DNA of 64,000 nt from Flaccisagitta enflata (GCA_965153355.1 OZ231128.1:7130001-7194000), one strand, 5' to 3'. Numbered from the stretch's first letter, positions 1 to 11,360 are shown. Program-made: numbers and translations. Notes: generated by a model from the sequence alone, not told the origin.

Positions 1-118
1 ACTAAAGTGACTAAAGTGACTAAAGCGACTAAAGCGACTAAAGCGACCAAAGCGACAAAAGCGACAAAAGCGACAAAAGCGACAAAAGTGACAAAAGTGA
101 CAAAAACAAAAGTGACAA
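1..118. repeat. 9-bp tandem repeat (ACTAAAGTG / GACAAAAGC type)
   Basis: About a dozen head-to-tail copies of a 9-base unit drift from actaaagtg to gacaaaagc. The array is cut by the window edge. Related loose repeats of the aagtcatt / gacttaaa type accompany the dispersed hairpin-ended repeat family near 5,290-5,480 and 22,960-23,040, so this may be the tail of such a copy. Confidence 0.8.
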
Positions 119-611
119 AAATGGTTTTAAATAACTTAGAATGACCTTAAATTACTTAAAATAACATAAATAATAAAATTGACTTAAATGATAATTTCTT
201 TTCCATATCCCTTAACATAATGCTATGACATACTTTTAATTCCATCATCGTTATTATGAAGTTATATCCTTATCTTTATTTTAAAAAATTTATTTATATC
301 TTATTAATAATTATAATTTTTATCTATTATGATCAAACTGAATAGCAGTTAACATACAATGGCGAATGCCACTGGTTTACACAAACTCGCGATGCTAGAA
401 TCGATGATGATCCCTGTTTTGACTCACCGCGATCGGCGCTCGCCATCAGCGCTCGCCATCAGCAGAAACGGATCGCTGAGTTGCAATGAGATTTCCCTGT
501 GGATTTACGCAAAGGCTGGCCAAATCTGGACCATGAAACTATATATCTGGGTTCCTTATTCAATTCTCCACACAGTGATATAAAAATTTCCGTGGCAAAA
601 GGGGCAATTAA

Positions 612-816
612 ATTTTTTTAGTCGCGTGCTACGCGACTCTACACCCCGCTATGTCGGTCCGTTGGTCAGTCGGTCGGTTGGTCCCCTTTTTACTTTTTTG
701 GCGTTTTTAGCTTTTTGAGCATACGGCTCCTGCCCAGACACCCTGATGACCTTCTCCAATACTGCTCCTGCCCACCCGCACGCGACTAGGGTAGCCGTGT
801 ATCCGGCCTTGTTTCT
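612..816 (+). repeat. Dispersed hairpin-ended repeat, copy a
   Basis: The copy starts with a T-run and a short palindrome (AGTCGCGTGC...GCGACT), continues through ccgcTRTGTCNGTCCGTTGGT-like pyrimidine/G repeats, and ends with a second GCACGCGACT followed by the small hairpin GCCGTGTATCCGGC and CTTGTT. The same layout recurs at 9,482-9,640 and 12,637-12,835, with partial copies elsewhere. AGTCGCGTGC near the left end and GCACGCGACT near the right end are inverted copies of each other, suggesting a non-autonomous mobile element. The superfamily is unknown. Confidence 0.6.
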
Positions 817-1224
817 CTCCCATAGGGATGTACACAATTTCTGCACATTGAGACCATATCATCCATGCTAGATGCGCTCATAACAAGTTGAAACTTGATG
901 ATGACATCAAGATCACTTGCATTGACATTGTTCAATGGTTGCATTCAATGAGAAGAATATTGCCTTTTTTTCGCTATATAAGAACCACATGAGATAGTGT
1001 GCAGAGCAGCAAAATCGAAATTGCGTAATGGCCTTTGCAAGGCAACCGTTCATCACCAAAATTGTCCTCGGCTTGAGAGAAAATCTGATTTTGAGGGATA
1101 ATTTGTATTGGCTGGTCCTGAATATTGCCGATTTTTGAATACTGTTATGAAATTGTTTGAATTATGTTTATGAAGAATTGACAAAAAAAGCGAGATTAAC
1201 GCGATTGTACACTTGCAGCATTCG

Positions 1225-1555
1225 TGAATGAATGAATGATCAAAGAACCAATGAATAAATTAATGAACAAATCAATGAATGAAATAATGAATAAAGATTA
1301 ATTCATTGTTTATGGATGAACGAATGAATGAATGAATAAACGAATGAATGAATGAATAAACAAATGAATGAATGAACAAATGAATGAATGAATGAATGAA
1401 TGGTTGGATGAAACAATGAGTAAGAATGATTGAGTGAACAGATGAATTCATAGAAGGAATTAATAAACCAATGAATGAACGAATGAATGAATGAATGACT
1501 GAATGAATGAATGAATGAATGAATGAATGAATGAATAAACGAATTCATGAATGAA
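1225..1555. repeat. (GAAT)n microsatellite
   Basis: Imperfect tandem GAAT/TGAA repeats cover more than 300 bases, with interspersed variants. The minus-strand frame through it is only a Ser-Phe-Ile-His repeat and is not a gene. Confidence 0.9.
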
Positions 1556-2449
1556 CACAGAGATGAATAATAATGATTAGTGGATCAAATGAATTCATAG
1601 TAAAGAATTTGATTAGTTGAATCGGTGATGGCAGTCCTAATGAATGAACGAGTAAACAAATGAATGAATGAATGAATGAATGAATGAATGAATGAATTTT
1701 TGGGCAATAGATGTTAAAATGAACGAACGAAGTGCAGTTTTACCGAGTTTTTGGACAACACTGGCAGTAGGTTGAAATGATTGTCAAGGACAAGCCAAAT
1801 ATTGCGGGAGAATGAAACATCTTTTTTTCTTCATGGAAATGGTGGTCTAGATTTTGCCGACAAGGTTTCTCATCCTCACACAGACCCCTGCTTGTGGGAG
1901 AAACTTCTTTTTTTGCATATATATGCGTAAAACATGAGTATATCGATTTTTAAAATTTGACCCAGTTCCCGACCGCCCTACTTAACAATCCTTTTATCTC
2001 ATCCTATTTTCCATTCAATCGCACACTTTGTGGATATAGGTGAGTAGATCATAAATTTGCCCAGGCATACTTTTTGCATTGCTCACGCCTCTAGGTCCAA
2101 ATCGATGGATGACTGATTATATGAACTTCATCTTTTCCCCATTGGGTTGAGAGATAGGAATTTATTCTACATGATAAGATAGTCTTAGTGATGCTTCTAC
2201 CACAACTACAATTTGACTAAAACCAGAAGCGGAGAGGATAATGCGACAAAAGAGAAATAACACAGAGAGTAAGGCCAATTTGATTAGACCGTTTTTACAT
2301 CAATCCTTCTGTCTCTCGGTCATATTGCTATAAAAAAAGACAATAAAAACAGAAAACAAAAAAGCCCACAGGAGAGCGACTTGATTCTCTTTCATTTCCA
2401 CATTCAGCATTATTTGCCTTTTAACTTCAACACCATCAGAAAGCATTTT

Positions 2450-2510
2450 ATTGTTGTTGTTGTTGCTGTTGTTGTTGTTGTTGTTGTTGTTGTGGTTGTT
2501 GTTGTTGTTT

Positions 2511-2541
<31 letters not shown>
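2450..2541. repeat. (GTT)n / (CAA)n trinucleotide array encoding polyQ
   Basis: About thirty GTT units with a few interruptions form the C-terminal polyglutamine codons of the minus-strand zinc-finger pseudogene and run into its TAA stop. The plus-strand polyvaline frame is a shadow. Confidence 0.85.
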
Positions 2542-2543
<2 letters not shown>

Positions 2544-2906
2544 CACAGCAAGCAAGCACTGCTTATACTTCTTAGACATTGAATGCATATTCAACTCTTG
2601 TTTGCGGAGAAACCTCCGACTACAAGTTTGGCAATGGTATGGTTTTCCATGGGCCTCTGGATGAGTAACGACATGGGATTCAAAATCTTTGTGAGATTCC
2701 AACCATTTGCCGCAAATTGGACATCGATGTGTTTTAATCAGTGGTCTGTAATGATTGCGCATATGTCTTTGTAGCGCCCCTCTCATCTTTTGGTGAAAAT
2801 TACAATGAGGGCACCCAAAAGGTCTATCCGTGGAATGAGTTCTGTTGATATGGCGCTTCAACCTACTTTTATCCGCGAAGACCTTTGAACATACTTCACA
2901 TATGTG

Positions 2907-3361
2907 CTATGCCGGATCAACAAATAGGCTAAAAAAGCTATAGCTTAGGGCCCCGCGCCTCAGGAGGCCCCGCGCCTGCAGCACTCACCCCTAGAAAAAA
3001 AAGGAAAGAAAAAAAAAGAAAGAAAGAAAGAAAGAAAGAAAAACAGAGAAAGAAAGGACGAAAGAAAGAACGAAAGAAAGATAGAAAGAAAGATAGAAAG
3101 AAAGAAAGATGATATGCTTAATTATAATGAAAATGTCATATTTTCTTGTTTTATCTGTTTTAAGTTCTTTAAATATGTAACTTTTAAGCAGACAAGAAGT
3201 TGCGTATGCTAAATAAAATTCAATCGATTGGTTTTGAATTATTGGATAAAGGGGGGGGGGGAAGAGGGGGGTTAGCAGGAGGGGGCAAACAGGGGGGGGG
3301 GTTAGGGGGCCCCGCGCCCCTAGCCCAGCTTAGGGCCCCGCGCCTTGTTGATCCGGCTTAG
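2907..3361. mobile_element. Non-autonomous DNA transposon, 8-bp target duplication (hAT-like)
   Basis: The insertion is bounded by 17-bp inverted repeats, CTATGCCGGATCAACAA on the left and the reverse complement of CTAAGCCGGATCAACAA on the right. The 8-bp direct duplication CATATGTG lies at 2,899-2,906 and 3,362-3,369. Removing one duplicate and the insert restores an uninterrupted zinc finger, which fixes the boundaries. The interior holds a (GAAA)n array, G-runs and repeated TTAGGGCCCCGCGCC blocks, with no coding capacity. An 8-bp duplication fits hAT (or P) elements, but the CTA ends are not typical of hAT, so the superfamily is tentative. Confidence 0.8.
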
Positions 3362-4054
3362 CATATGTGATCATTTTCTTGCGCATGCCAAACCATGTGA
3401 GTGTCTAAGTATTCTTTTTGGGTCGTTTGAAAGTCGCACATTTCACACTCAAATTGTTTTTCGTTACTTCCCTCAATTGGCTTGTGCTTTCTTCTCATAT
3501 GAACCTTGATGGTCGATTTCTGGGTGAAGGTAGCCTCACAAAGTGGACACTTGAAACGCTCTCCTCCAAATCCCGGATGAGAACGCATGTGGGATTTAAG
3601 ATGGTGCTTCAACGTAAAGGTTTTCTCACATAGAACGCATTGGAAAGGTCTTTCCCTGTTTTGTGAGTGAGTCCTTTCGTGTTGTCTTAGATTTCGTCTG
3701 CAATCTGATCGATAGTCGCATTCCGTACATTGGAAGCGTTTGATACCGGCGTGCGACGCTTTCATGTGGGTCCGTATGAGCTCTTTGGCGATATCAATTG
3801 GAACACAATTTACACTGATATGGTTTCTCACCCGTGTGAACAAGCAAGTGCTGAGTCAGTGATTGATAGGATATCAAAGCTTTGTGGCAAATGTCACATG
3901 CATATTCCCTTTTCGCGCGAGTTTTATTCGTCGTCAAATGGGCGTTAGCTGTCTCTTTTTCTCTCCTTTTCTTTTTGGTCCTTACACCTTTTTCAAAATT
4001 CAACCGTTTTAGGATAACAACACAGGTTTTCATCATTTTGTTGATAAACGACAA

Positions 4055-5542
4055 TGTTTTGTTTTTATCTATCCGTTGTTACTATCTTGCTCAAAATAAG
4101 AGTCCGCCATGTTTTCTTAAATTGAGGGCAGATTATTCTTGAAAACATATGAAAATCAGTGACCATTAGAAAGTTCTGCAAAAATGTGATCAAATGCCAG
4201 CAAGCAGAATTTCGTAGCTCTATCCATTTAGATTTTACAGCAGAAAGAGTAAAATGATTCATCTTGATTTACGAGATAAAAATCTTCTTTTGAAATTCTA
4301 GCAGTTGCATTTTGTTGTGTCCTGTATACACCAATCAAAGAAACATAGGAAAATCAGTGACCGTTGTAAAGAGCTTCAAAAAATCTTTCATTTGCCACCA
4401 TGCAGAGCTCATTTGCTCAAATTGTTTAGATTTTACGACAGAATCAGTGCAGTCTTCCCCATAAATTCAGAGTGGCAAAATCTGATAAACGAGTTGAGGA
4501 ACATGTCACTTTCAAATCAATGATACAGTCATATGACACTACAACAAACACTATGAAAGCAGGAGTTGATGCCAAAATATACTAAAATAAACTTTTGTCA
4601 TGAGAAAACAAATTTTGTCAATAAATACTTAAGAATAAATGTCTAAATTCTACTATGAGGACTCTTAATATGAGCAAGATAGTACTCTCGTTGTTCCGAC
4701 GAAAATCTCGTTTCCATTTAATGGCTTTGGCGATCGCACAGTTGTAGCCCTGTAAAATAGTACATCCATAGAGGGGTATGATGAATAAGGGACTATATCT
4801 AGATTTAAATATGACTGACAAATTTAACGCTGAAAATCTTAGCTCCTTTTGTCGTAAAACAATATGTTGATCATGATATGAACAGAAATGGTGCAAAATA
4901 CGACTGTTTCTTGGTAGAGCGCATCCGCTGAGAGAGTAAAAGTCAAAACTTATCCAAAAATTGTCCATTCCGAATGGGTTCAACTGTATTTTGACAGTGA
5001 TACAAAGTAAAAGTTGTTAACCAGACTTATCTAGCAAACTACTATCTAGCAGACTACGTATATCAACGGCTGACTTATGTATGGTGATTCTTTTTGAATG
5101 GCAAAATTCAAATTTTAGTAGAAAATCGGAAAATCTGTGAAATCATGATAGAATTGACTGGAAATTGAAACACTGACACATTTTTAATCGCGTGCACGCG
5201 ACTCTACAACCCGCTCTGTCAGTCCGTTGGTCCTTCTGTCGGTCCGTCTGTCACGCTTTACTTTTTTGTCATACTTTTGGTCGTTTCTAATCATTCCAAG
5301 TCATTCTAAGTCATTCTAAGTCATTCTCAGTTATTTTAAGTTACTTTAAGTCACTTAAGTCAAATAGTCATTTTAGGACTTTTTAAGTCATTTAAAGTTG
5401 TCTTGAGTCTATTTATGTCATCTTGAGTCATTTTATGTCATCTCGAGTCAATAAAAGTCATCTTAGATTATTTATGTCTCGCACGTGACATATAGGTGTT
5501 GGCCTTGTTTTCCAATATCGACGACAACACAAAATCATCTTT
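4055..5542. other. Intergenic, with a degenerate local duplication and one dispersed repeat
   Basis: No gene is seen. Two loosely similar blocks start with AAATCAGTGACC (about 4,152-4,262 and 4,341-4,450), suggesting an old tandem duplication. A copy of the dispersed repeat begins at about 5,186 with the AATCGCGTGCACGCGACT palindrome and runs into loose (aagtcatt)n repeats to about 5,480. Confidence 0.55.
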
Positions 5543-7063
5543 CTATTTATTTCCCCCCAAAGTATCTATCGCGGTTTCTTCTCGATGCTTCTTTCTTTTT
5601 AAATGCGTGCTTAAATATATTTTTTGTCGGAATTTTGAGTCACATAAATGGCATTTGTAGGCTTTTCCTTCGGCTTCTGGATGGATCAATACGTGAGACT
5701 CTAAATCCAAACGTGTTTGAAACCAATCTCCGCAAATTCGGCATTGATGTGGCTTCTTCACGGGTTTCTTATGGATTTTCTCATGGACACGCACCAGCCC
5801 AGCAAATTTGGCACGGTAATCGCACTGCTTACATCCAAAAGGTTTTTCATCAGATTTGCCTTTCAAATTAGGTCTACTCAGCTTCTTTGCCGTCTTGTTA
5901 TGGATTTTTTCATGGTTGTGCAGTTTCCCAACTGTTTTGATGCGAAATCCGCATTGCCCGCATCCAAATGGCGTTTCATCAGAATGAATCTTTCTGTGAT
6001 TTTTCAATTGACGCTTTTCCTTGAAAAGCTTTGAGCAAATACTGCATTTATATATGTTTTCTTCTTTCTTATGGCAAGCCATATGGTAATCCAAATATTC
6101 TTTTTGACTTGTACGAAAATCGCACATTTCGCAGTGGAAAGGTTTTTCACCAGATTTATTCGTTGTTTTGTGCTTCCTTCTCAAGTGAACTTTAATCGTT
6201 GCTTTTAGGGTAAACGTCACCTCGCACAGAGGGCACTTGAAACGCTCCCCTCCTAATCCAGGGTGAGAACGAAGATGGGCGTTGAGGTGATGTTTCAAAC
6301 CGAAAGTTTTGTCACAGAGAGAACATTTGAAGGGTCGCTCTCTTTCAGCAAGGTGGGTTTGTTCATGATAACTTAATCCTCGTTTGTCACTACATCGGTA
6401 GCTGCAATGTTGGCATTGGTAACGTTTGATACCGTTATGGATCCTCATGTGCGTGTGATAGTGAGGACTTTGACGAAACCGTTTAAAACACAAATTGCAT
6501 TGATATGGTTTTTCTCCAGTGTGAATTCGATTGTGCACATTCATCCCTTGTCTGGATGCCGATCGATAATGACATTTTTCACACTTAAAGGGTTTTGAAT
6601 CTCCATGAGTTCTTTCGTGGGAAACGAGAGTATCTTTTCTGTGACATTCAAATTCACAAAACTGACAAGAAAATTGTTTCTTTTGATGAAGTTTTTCGTG
6701 ATTATGCAATTGACCGCGATCTTTAAACATCAATCCACAATTTTTGCATTCATGAGGCCTCAAGTCTGAATGTTTGACATTCATGTGGGATTTTAAAGTA
6801 GACTTTAGGCTGAAGGCAGTTTTACAAATATGGCATTGAAATGTCTTTGGTCCATGACTCTTTTTGTGAGTGTTCAGGTTAGACTTTTGATTGGATGCAT
6901 ATTTGCATTTGTCGCACTTGAATGGCTTTTCTCCAGAGTGTATTCTTTTGTGATTTTTTAATGATGCATTTGTTTTCAGGTTTTTGTGACAAACGTCGCA
7001 TTCAAACTTGCAGAGTTTCACTTCTTCTCTCTCAGTTTCTAGCTTCGGACAAGTGTGTGCCAT
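5543..7063 (-). CDS. Polydactyl C2H2 zinc-finger protein, 16 fingers
   Basis: The open frame of 506 codons starts at a true ATG (7,063) and ends at TAG (5,543-5,545), which overlaps an AATAAA. After about 20 residues the protein is a nearly continuous array of 16 C2H2 fingers (C-x2-C-x12-H-x3-5-H), several joined by TGEKP-type linkers such as HTGEKPYQC and HSGEKPFKC. There is no KRAB, BTB, SCAN or ZAD domain in this exon. Proteins of this type are nuclear DNA-binding regulators; the target is unknown. The finger order matches the 3' neighbouring gene finger by finger (for example a shared RQSPHYHTHM finger and an HRKDTL finger), so the two are tandem duplicates. An upstream non-coding or short coding exon is possible. 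No promoter was recognised. Confidence 0.88.
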   Translation of the reverse strand: MAHTCPKLETEREEVKLCKFECDVCHKNLKTNASLKNHKRIHSGEKPFKCDKCKYASNQKSNLNTHKKSHGPKTFQCHICKTAFSLKSTLKSHMNVKHSDLRPHECKNCGLMFKDRGQLHNHEKLHQKKQFSCQFCEFECHRKDTLVSHERTHGDSKPFKCEKCHYRSASRQGMNVHNRIHTGEKPYQCNLCFKRFRQSPHYHTHMRIHNGIKRYQCQHCSYRCSDKRGLSYHEQTHLAERERPFKCSLCDKTFGLKHHLNAHLRSHPGLGGERFKCPLCEVTFTLKATIKVHLRRKHKTTNKSGEKPFHCEMCDFRTSQKEYLDYHMACHKKEENIYKCSICSKLFKEKRQLKNHRKIHSDETPFGCGQCGFRIKTVGKLHNHEKIHNKTAKKLSRPNLKGKSDEKPFGCKQCDYRAKFAGLVRVHEKIHKKPVKKPHQCRICGDWFQTRLDLESHVLIHPEAEGKAYKCHLCDSKFRQKIYLSTHLKRKKHREETAIDTLGGNK

Positions 7064-7718
7064 CGTGATCAGGTTAAGACTAAAGAATCTTTTTTAGAGT
7101 GTGGATCAAATTCTTTCTCAAAACAGTAGTTTTGATATATTTTCTTTCAAACATTTCGACCTGCAATCACAACTGTAAAGAAAAGCAAAAAATTGATTAT
7201 ATGCAGTTTTAACTAAAAATGTACAAACATAACATAAGACTTAAAACAAGCTGAGAATATTTACAGAACGGAAGAGAACAGGTCGCCCAAGGGCAATATG
7301 TGGTCAGCGATACCCGTTGCCCTGCTTTCCATGATTGTGAATTAGAATGAGGGGAAGCAGGGCAGCGGCCCTGAAGGGAACGAAGTCCGGTAGAACTCGG
7401 AGGGTCGTTCATTTGGCCTTCCCTGTAAGACCTTAAAGGACTGATTTGAAGGCTAAGAGGGCTACTTTGAGTTAAAGACTGATTTGAAATGACTAATTTG
7501 AGGTCTGCAAGGGCTGATCAAAGGCCTGGGAGAGTTTCAGGCCTGGGAGGCCTGATCTGGGGAGGGCGGACATACGGACTGACAAACAGTCTAACACATA
7601 GATGGACAGACAGACAAACAAAAGTCCATCTGTGTGCGACAGAACTTAAGCCCCATCGGGGACGCTGCCCAAAAACAAGAAAATCCTGAATGCTTGACGC
7701 AAAGCATACGTTCAAAGA
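7064..7718. other. Spacer between zinc-finger genes, with GGCCTGA-type repeats
   Basis: No gene is seen. From about 7,430 to 7,560 the sequence repeats a loose unit built on actgatttgaggnctg/ggcctg, the reverse-complement style of the tcaggcctctcagacccc units at 33,400-34,230. A run of gacagacagac follows at about 7,600. This looks like a decayed dispersed repeat. Confidence 0.45.
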
Positions 7719-9386
7719 TCAAATACCAATTTTGTCTTTGTGACGTCTCTTCAAATGACGTCTCAATGAATTCGGAGAAGAGACGTTCAACCCACAAAAG
7801 TTACACTGAAAAGATTTCCCATCCAACTCAGAATGTTCAGTCGTATGCTGATTAAGCCGATTAATCGTCTCAAACTTTTCTTTGCAAACCGGACATTTGT
7901 ATTTCATTTCCTTTCCTTTTTCAATGACATGCATCCGGTTCACGTGTTGACTCATGTACTCTTTGTGGATCGAGCGGTAATCGCAAAAGTTGCATTTCAA
8001 AGATTTCGCGTCATCTTGCGCTGGGGACATTTCCCGATGTTTTCTCCGTATGTGAATCTTGATTGATTGTTTTAACGAAAAAGTTGCGTCGCAAAATGGA
8101 CATTTAGGTCTTTCCACATTGAGTTCCTCGTGTGTTACCATGTGCGTTTTTAGACACCATTGCCATTGAAATGATTTTTGGCAAATATGGCAACTCAATG
8201 GCCGTTCCCTTTTACTGTGTGTCGCCTCGTGCATCCTCAATGCCTGCCCACTCGCAGTTCGATAGTCGCAGTGTTGACATTTCAAGTGTTTAATACCTGC
8301 GTGCATTTTCATGTGGGTATGATAATGAGGGCTTTGTCGGAATCGTTTCTCGCATATCGGGCATTGGTACGGCATAACGTCGGAGTGGATTCGTTTATGT
8401 AGGTTCAATGACTGTCTGGTTTTGCCGCGAAATTCACAGGATGTGCAGGCAAAAGGTTTCTCGTCACTGTGGCGAGCTTCATGGGTGACTAGCGTATCTT
8501 TTCGGTGACACTTAAACTCGCAAAAACGACAAGACATCGTTTTCTTGCCGTGGAGTTTTTTGTGTGTTTTCATTTGGTAAAGAGCAGAGAACTTGAGACC
8601 GCAGATTTCGCATTCGTGTTTCTTTCCTTCATGAAGCAATCTGTGGCTCTTTAGAAGGTATGGGCTGGTAAAATTCATCCCGCATACGTCACAACGATGG
8701 GTTTTTATCTCCATTTTCTCGTGGTGGCTTTTCATGTGTGTGTTAAGATTCGATTGTTGGTTCGATTTGTAATCACAAAACACACATTGAAAGGGCTTGT
8801 CGCCCGTGTGTATCAACTTATGGGTTTCCAAGGCTTTGTTCGAACCGGCAGAGACCAAACAAATATCGCACTTAAAACGTGCCACATTCGGTCTTTTTTT
8901 CCTATGTTTTGCTTCATGAGTTGAAAGACTATGTTTTGTCGTGTAAACGCGGTCGCAAAAGAAGCACGGATATTCGACTTCAACACGATCAATCGAGTCA
9001 GAGTTAGAGTCAGAGTCCCGAGAAGGCAACGAAGAGGTTTCGACGTCGACGATGGATGCGTGCTCACGAAACTTGTGATCTAACCCAAACGAATGCGACG
9101 CAAGACCGCTCTCTGGCTCATCTGTGAGTTCCACTTTGAAGGTTTTCACTTCATCAACCTTCCCGAATGCAGGTGTAGTTTTTGACGCTTTAAATCGCTC
9201 TTCATTCGGCGATGTCTCAAACGCGTCCTTCTTTATTATCGATGTAAATGCAACACTCGTGCTGTCCGTTTCTACCATTTCGCCTTCATTTCCTGCCCTC
9301 TTCTCTATCCCGCAGTCATCGTGAATGTCCAAAAGTTCTGTCTTTTCTAAAAGAACCACGCAAGGCTTTGTAAACGAATTCTGCAT
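7719..9386 (-). CDS. Polydactyl C2H2 zinc-finger protein, 14 fingers with long N-terminus
   Basis: The frame is open from 9,479, but the first ATG is at 9,386, giving 555 residues and a TGA at 7,719-7,721. The first 135 or so residues lack fingers and are acidic and Ser/Thr-rich. Then 14 C2H2 fingers follow to near the C-terminus. Finger order parallels the 16-finger paralogue downstream and the pseudogene at 2,448-4,036, so this is one member of a local tandem family. The role is inferred to be sequence-specific DNA binding in the nucleus. The open frame ends directly at a dispersed repeat copy (9,482-9,640), and a possible splice acceptor (gtcacccag, revcomp near 9,434) lies upstream of the ATG, so a separate 5' exon is possible. 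Confidence 0.87.
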   Translation of the reverse strand: MQNSFTKPCVVLLEKTELLDIHDDCGIEKRAGNEGEMVETDSTSVAFTSIIKKDAFETSPNEERFKASKTTPAFGKVDEVKTFKVELTDEPESGLASHSFGLDHKFREHASIVDVETSSLPSRDSDSNSDSIDRVEVEYPCFFCDRVYTTKHSLSTHEAKHRKKRPNVARFKCDICLVSAGSNKALETHKLIHTGDKPFQCVFCDYKSNQQSNLNTHMKSHHEKMEIKTHRCDVCGMNFTSPYLLKSHRLLHEGKKHECEICGLKFSALYQMKTHKKLHGKKTMSCRFCEFKCHRKDTLVTHEARHSDEKPFACTSCEFRGKTRQSLNLHKRIHSDVMPYQCPICEKRFRQSPHYHTHMKMHAGIKHLKCQHCDYRTASGQALRMHEATHSKRERPLSCHICQKSFQWQWCLKTHMVTHEELNVERPKCPFCDATFSLKQSIKIHIRRKHREMSPAQDDAKSLKCNFCDYRSIHKEYMSQHVNRMHVIEKGKEMKYKCPVCKEKFETINRLNQHTTEHSELDGKSFQCNFCGLNVSSPNSLRRHLKRRHKDKIGI

Positions 9387-9481
9387 CTTATTGCACAAGC
9401 TGTTTTCCCCTCTTTTGTTTGCGATGGGTTTCCTGGGTGACAGATATAAACAAATCAGTTTGTTTTTTCCTTTTTTCAATT

Positions 9482-9640
9482 TTTAGTCGCGGACAAGCGA
9501 CTCTATAAGAGGCTTCGTCCGTCCGTCCGTTGGTCGGTCGGTCGGTCCGTTGGTGAGCACGAGTCAAAAAGTGGGAAAACACGCATTTCCGCCCCTGCCC
9601 ACCCGTCCGCGACTGGTATTGGCCGTGTATCCGGCCTTGT
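9482..9640 (+). repeat. Dispersed hairpin-ended repeat, copy c
   Basis: It has the same layout as the copy at 612-816: T-run, AGTCGCGGACAAGCGACT stem-loop, TCTATAAGAGG, GTCCGTCCG repeats, GCCCACCCGTCCGCGACT, then GCCGTGTATCCGGC hairpin and CTTGTT. It abuts the 5' side of the 555-residue zinc-finger gene. Confidence 0.6.
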
Positions 9641-9950
9641 TCTTTTTCAAAACATTTTTGGCGTGAAATGTGATAAGTCTCATTGAGGCCAATCTGTTGA
9701 GAGAGCGTGAATAAAAATGTCAAAGTTTGAAAACGAGGATGAGGAAGAAAGAAAAGATGAAAAGGAGGAGAAGAATAAATAGGCAAGAATTCTATTTGTT
9801 TACAAACGTAAACAATTCAGATGGGATGCAGAAGAAACGAAATAAATGATTAGATTGTGATGTTGAAAATGAAGGAAAAAGGTTTTTTTAAAGGCGAATG
9901 AAAAAAAGTAGACAATAATGGATGGAAGAGAAAAAAAGTTGACGACAAAG

Positions 9951-9954
<4 letters not shown>

Positions 9955-10046
<92 letters not shown>

Positions 10047-10215
10047 GAGAGATAGAAGAAGAAGAAGAAGAAGAAGAAGAAGAAGAAGAAGAAGAAGAAG
10101 AAGAAGAAGAAGAAGAAAAGAAGAAGAAGAAGAAAAAGAAGAAGAAGTACAAGAAGAAGAAGAACAAGAAGAAGAAGAACAAGAAGAAGAACAAGAAGAA
10201 CAAGAAGGAGACTGA
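9955..10215. repeat. Compound (GA)n-(GAA)n microsatellite
   Basis: About 85 bases of pure GA are followed by about 60 bases of pure GAA and degenerating GAA/CAA units. Frames through it (Arg-Glu, Glu, Ser-Leu) are low complexity only. Confidence 0.95.
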
Positions 10216-11360
10216 CTGAAAGACAGACAGCTAGACAGACAGACCGACAGTCTGACTGACGGACTGACACAGACAGAGAAGAAGTCTTAATGTTTAAGAG
10301 TATTTGGCATTCCTAAGAGTGTGGGACTTTGATCCTCACCGAATTTACGATAAAAGCGGTTTTAAGAAATTTTCGACTACGGACTCGCCATTCTGCGAGA
10401 GGCTTTGTCCGTCGGTCAACTCCGTCAGTCTGTAAGGCCGTTGGCCGTTCGCCCGTCGGTTTGTTTAAGAACAAAAGCGTTCAAATCAATCAAACAGTTT
10501 ATTTCTCAGCATGAACAGTGGTTAACATCAAGGAATAAAATGTTTCGTCGGGGAGGACTATGACTAAGCCTCTAATGCCTATGTCTATTTGTTTCACAAC
10601 ATTTCTTTTTAAATATACGACATGAATTTCCGCTTTTTCCCCCATCGTCGGCAACGATATTTTAAACCCGCGTTACTTTTTATATGTCATCTGAAGGTGA
10701 AATTGGCCGAAATAGGGATTTCTTAGCCCCAGCCCACCGAAAATAACCTAGCTGTGCAGTGTTCACCCACCCACCCACAAGCGGCCACCACGGCTTTGTA
10801 TCAGACCTTGTTCATTCTTCCTTAATACCCAATTTTATGATCACCGCCTTTAGGTTGGACAGAGCATCTCAGCTACAAAAGATCCCATTTCGGAGCGACT
10901 CTGCTCGAACTCAAGTACTTCACATGGTAATAAAACAACCCCGACCGGGCAACGATGCCTCTTGACTGTGTCTAAGCGTGTATTGACTTTGGCGCTAAGC
11001 ATGTGACATATATGGAGAGAAAGATGGACGAAAAGACAGATGAAATGACAGAGTTGCAAAGGAGGCTCTCATAAACGTTTGTCGATCAATTGATTCAGTA
11101 ACGGATCTCACCATGGCCAAAAACATCCGGAAAACGCGATTTTTGAACAGGCGTAACGGTTGAACATACCGACGGACAGAAGGACGAACGAATGGAAAGA
11201 CTGTCTTTTAACGATGCGTTCCTGACGGACGCATCTAAAAGCAGCTTACAAGTGGCCAAAAGACAAAGACGAAAAGACGCTGTTGCACCGTGATACTGGC
11301 CGCGGGATTAAATCGAGCTCATGTTATGCGCCTAGATAACAGTATAATTCATGGTCGAAG
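10216..11360. other. Non-coding spacer with a decayed dispersed repeat
   Basis: No gene is seen. A diverged copy of the dispersed repeat can be followed from about 10,370 (tccgtcggtcaactccgtcag) to about 10,815, where the decayed end reads ggctttgtatcagaccttgttc. Other loose gacggacagaaggacg stretches near 11,170-11,240 have the same flavour. Confidence 0.5.

Larger units (their letters stand above)
119..2447. other. Non-coding stretch with tetranucleotide arrays
   Basis: No convincing gene is seen. The stretch holds one copy of the dispersed hairpin-ended repeat (about 612-816), a long imperfect (GAAT)n array at about 1,225-1,555, and a second short (GAAT)n run at about 1,652-1,695. Small open frames here are either low complexity or lie inside these repeats. 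Confidence 0.6.
2448..4036 (-). pseudogene. Broken C2H2 zinc-finger gene of the local family
   Basis: Read on the minus strand, this is a polydactyl C2H2 gene related to its two neighbours at 5,543-7,063 and 7,719-9,386. About nine C2H2 fingers are visible in order. Before the first of them lies a basic stretch, and the last is followed by a polyglutamine tail encoded by CAA repeats that ends in TAA at 2,448. Three lesions break it. An in-frame TGA lies at 3,794-3,796, where the neighbours have a basic residue. A shift of about two bases follows near 3,770-3,780, judged by aligning the finger with the equivalent one in the 506-residue neighbour. A 455-bp transposon at 2,907-3,361 splits one finger and brings in a TAA. 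Apart from these, finger spacing and zinc ligands are well kept, so the damage is probably recent. The first ATG is at 4,036; upstream exons are unknown. Confidence 0.8.
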
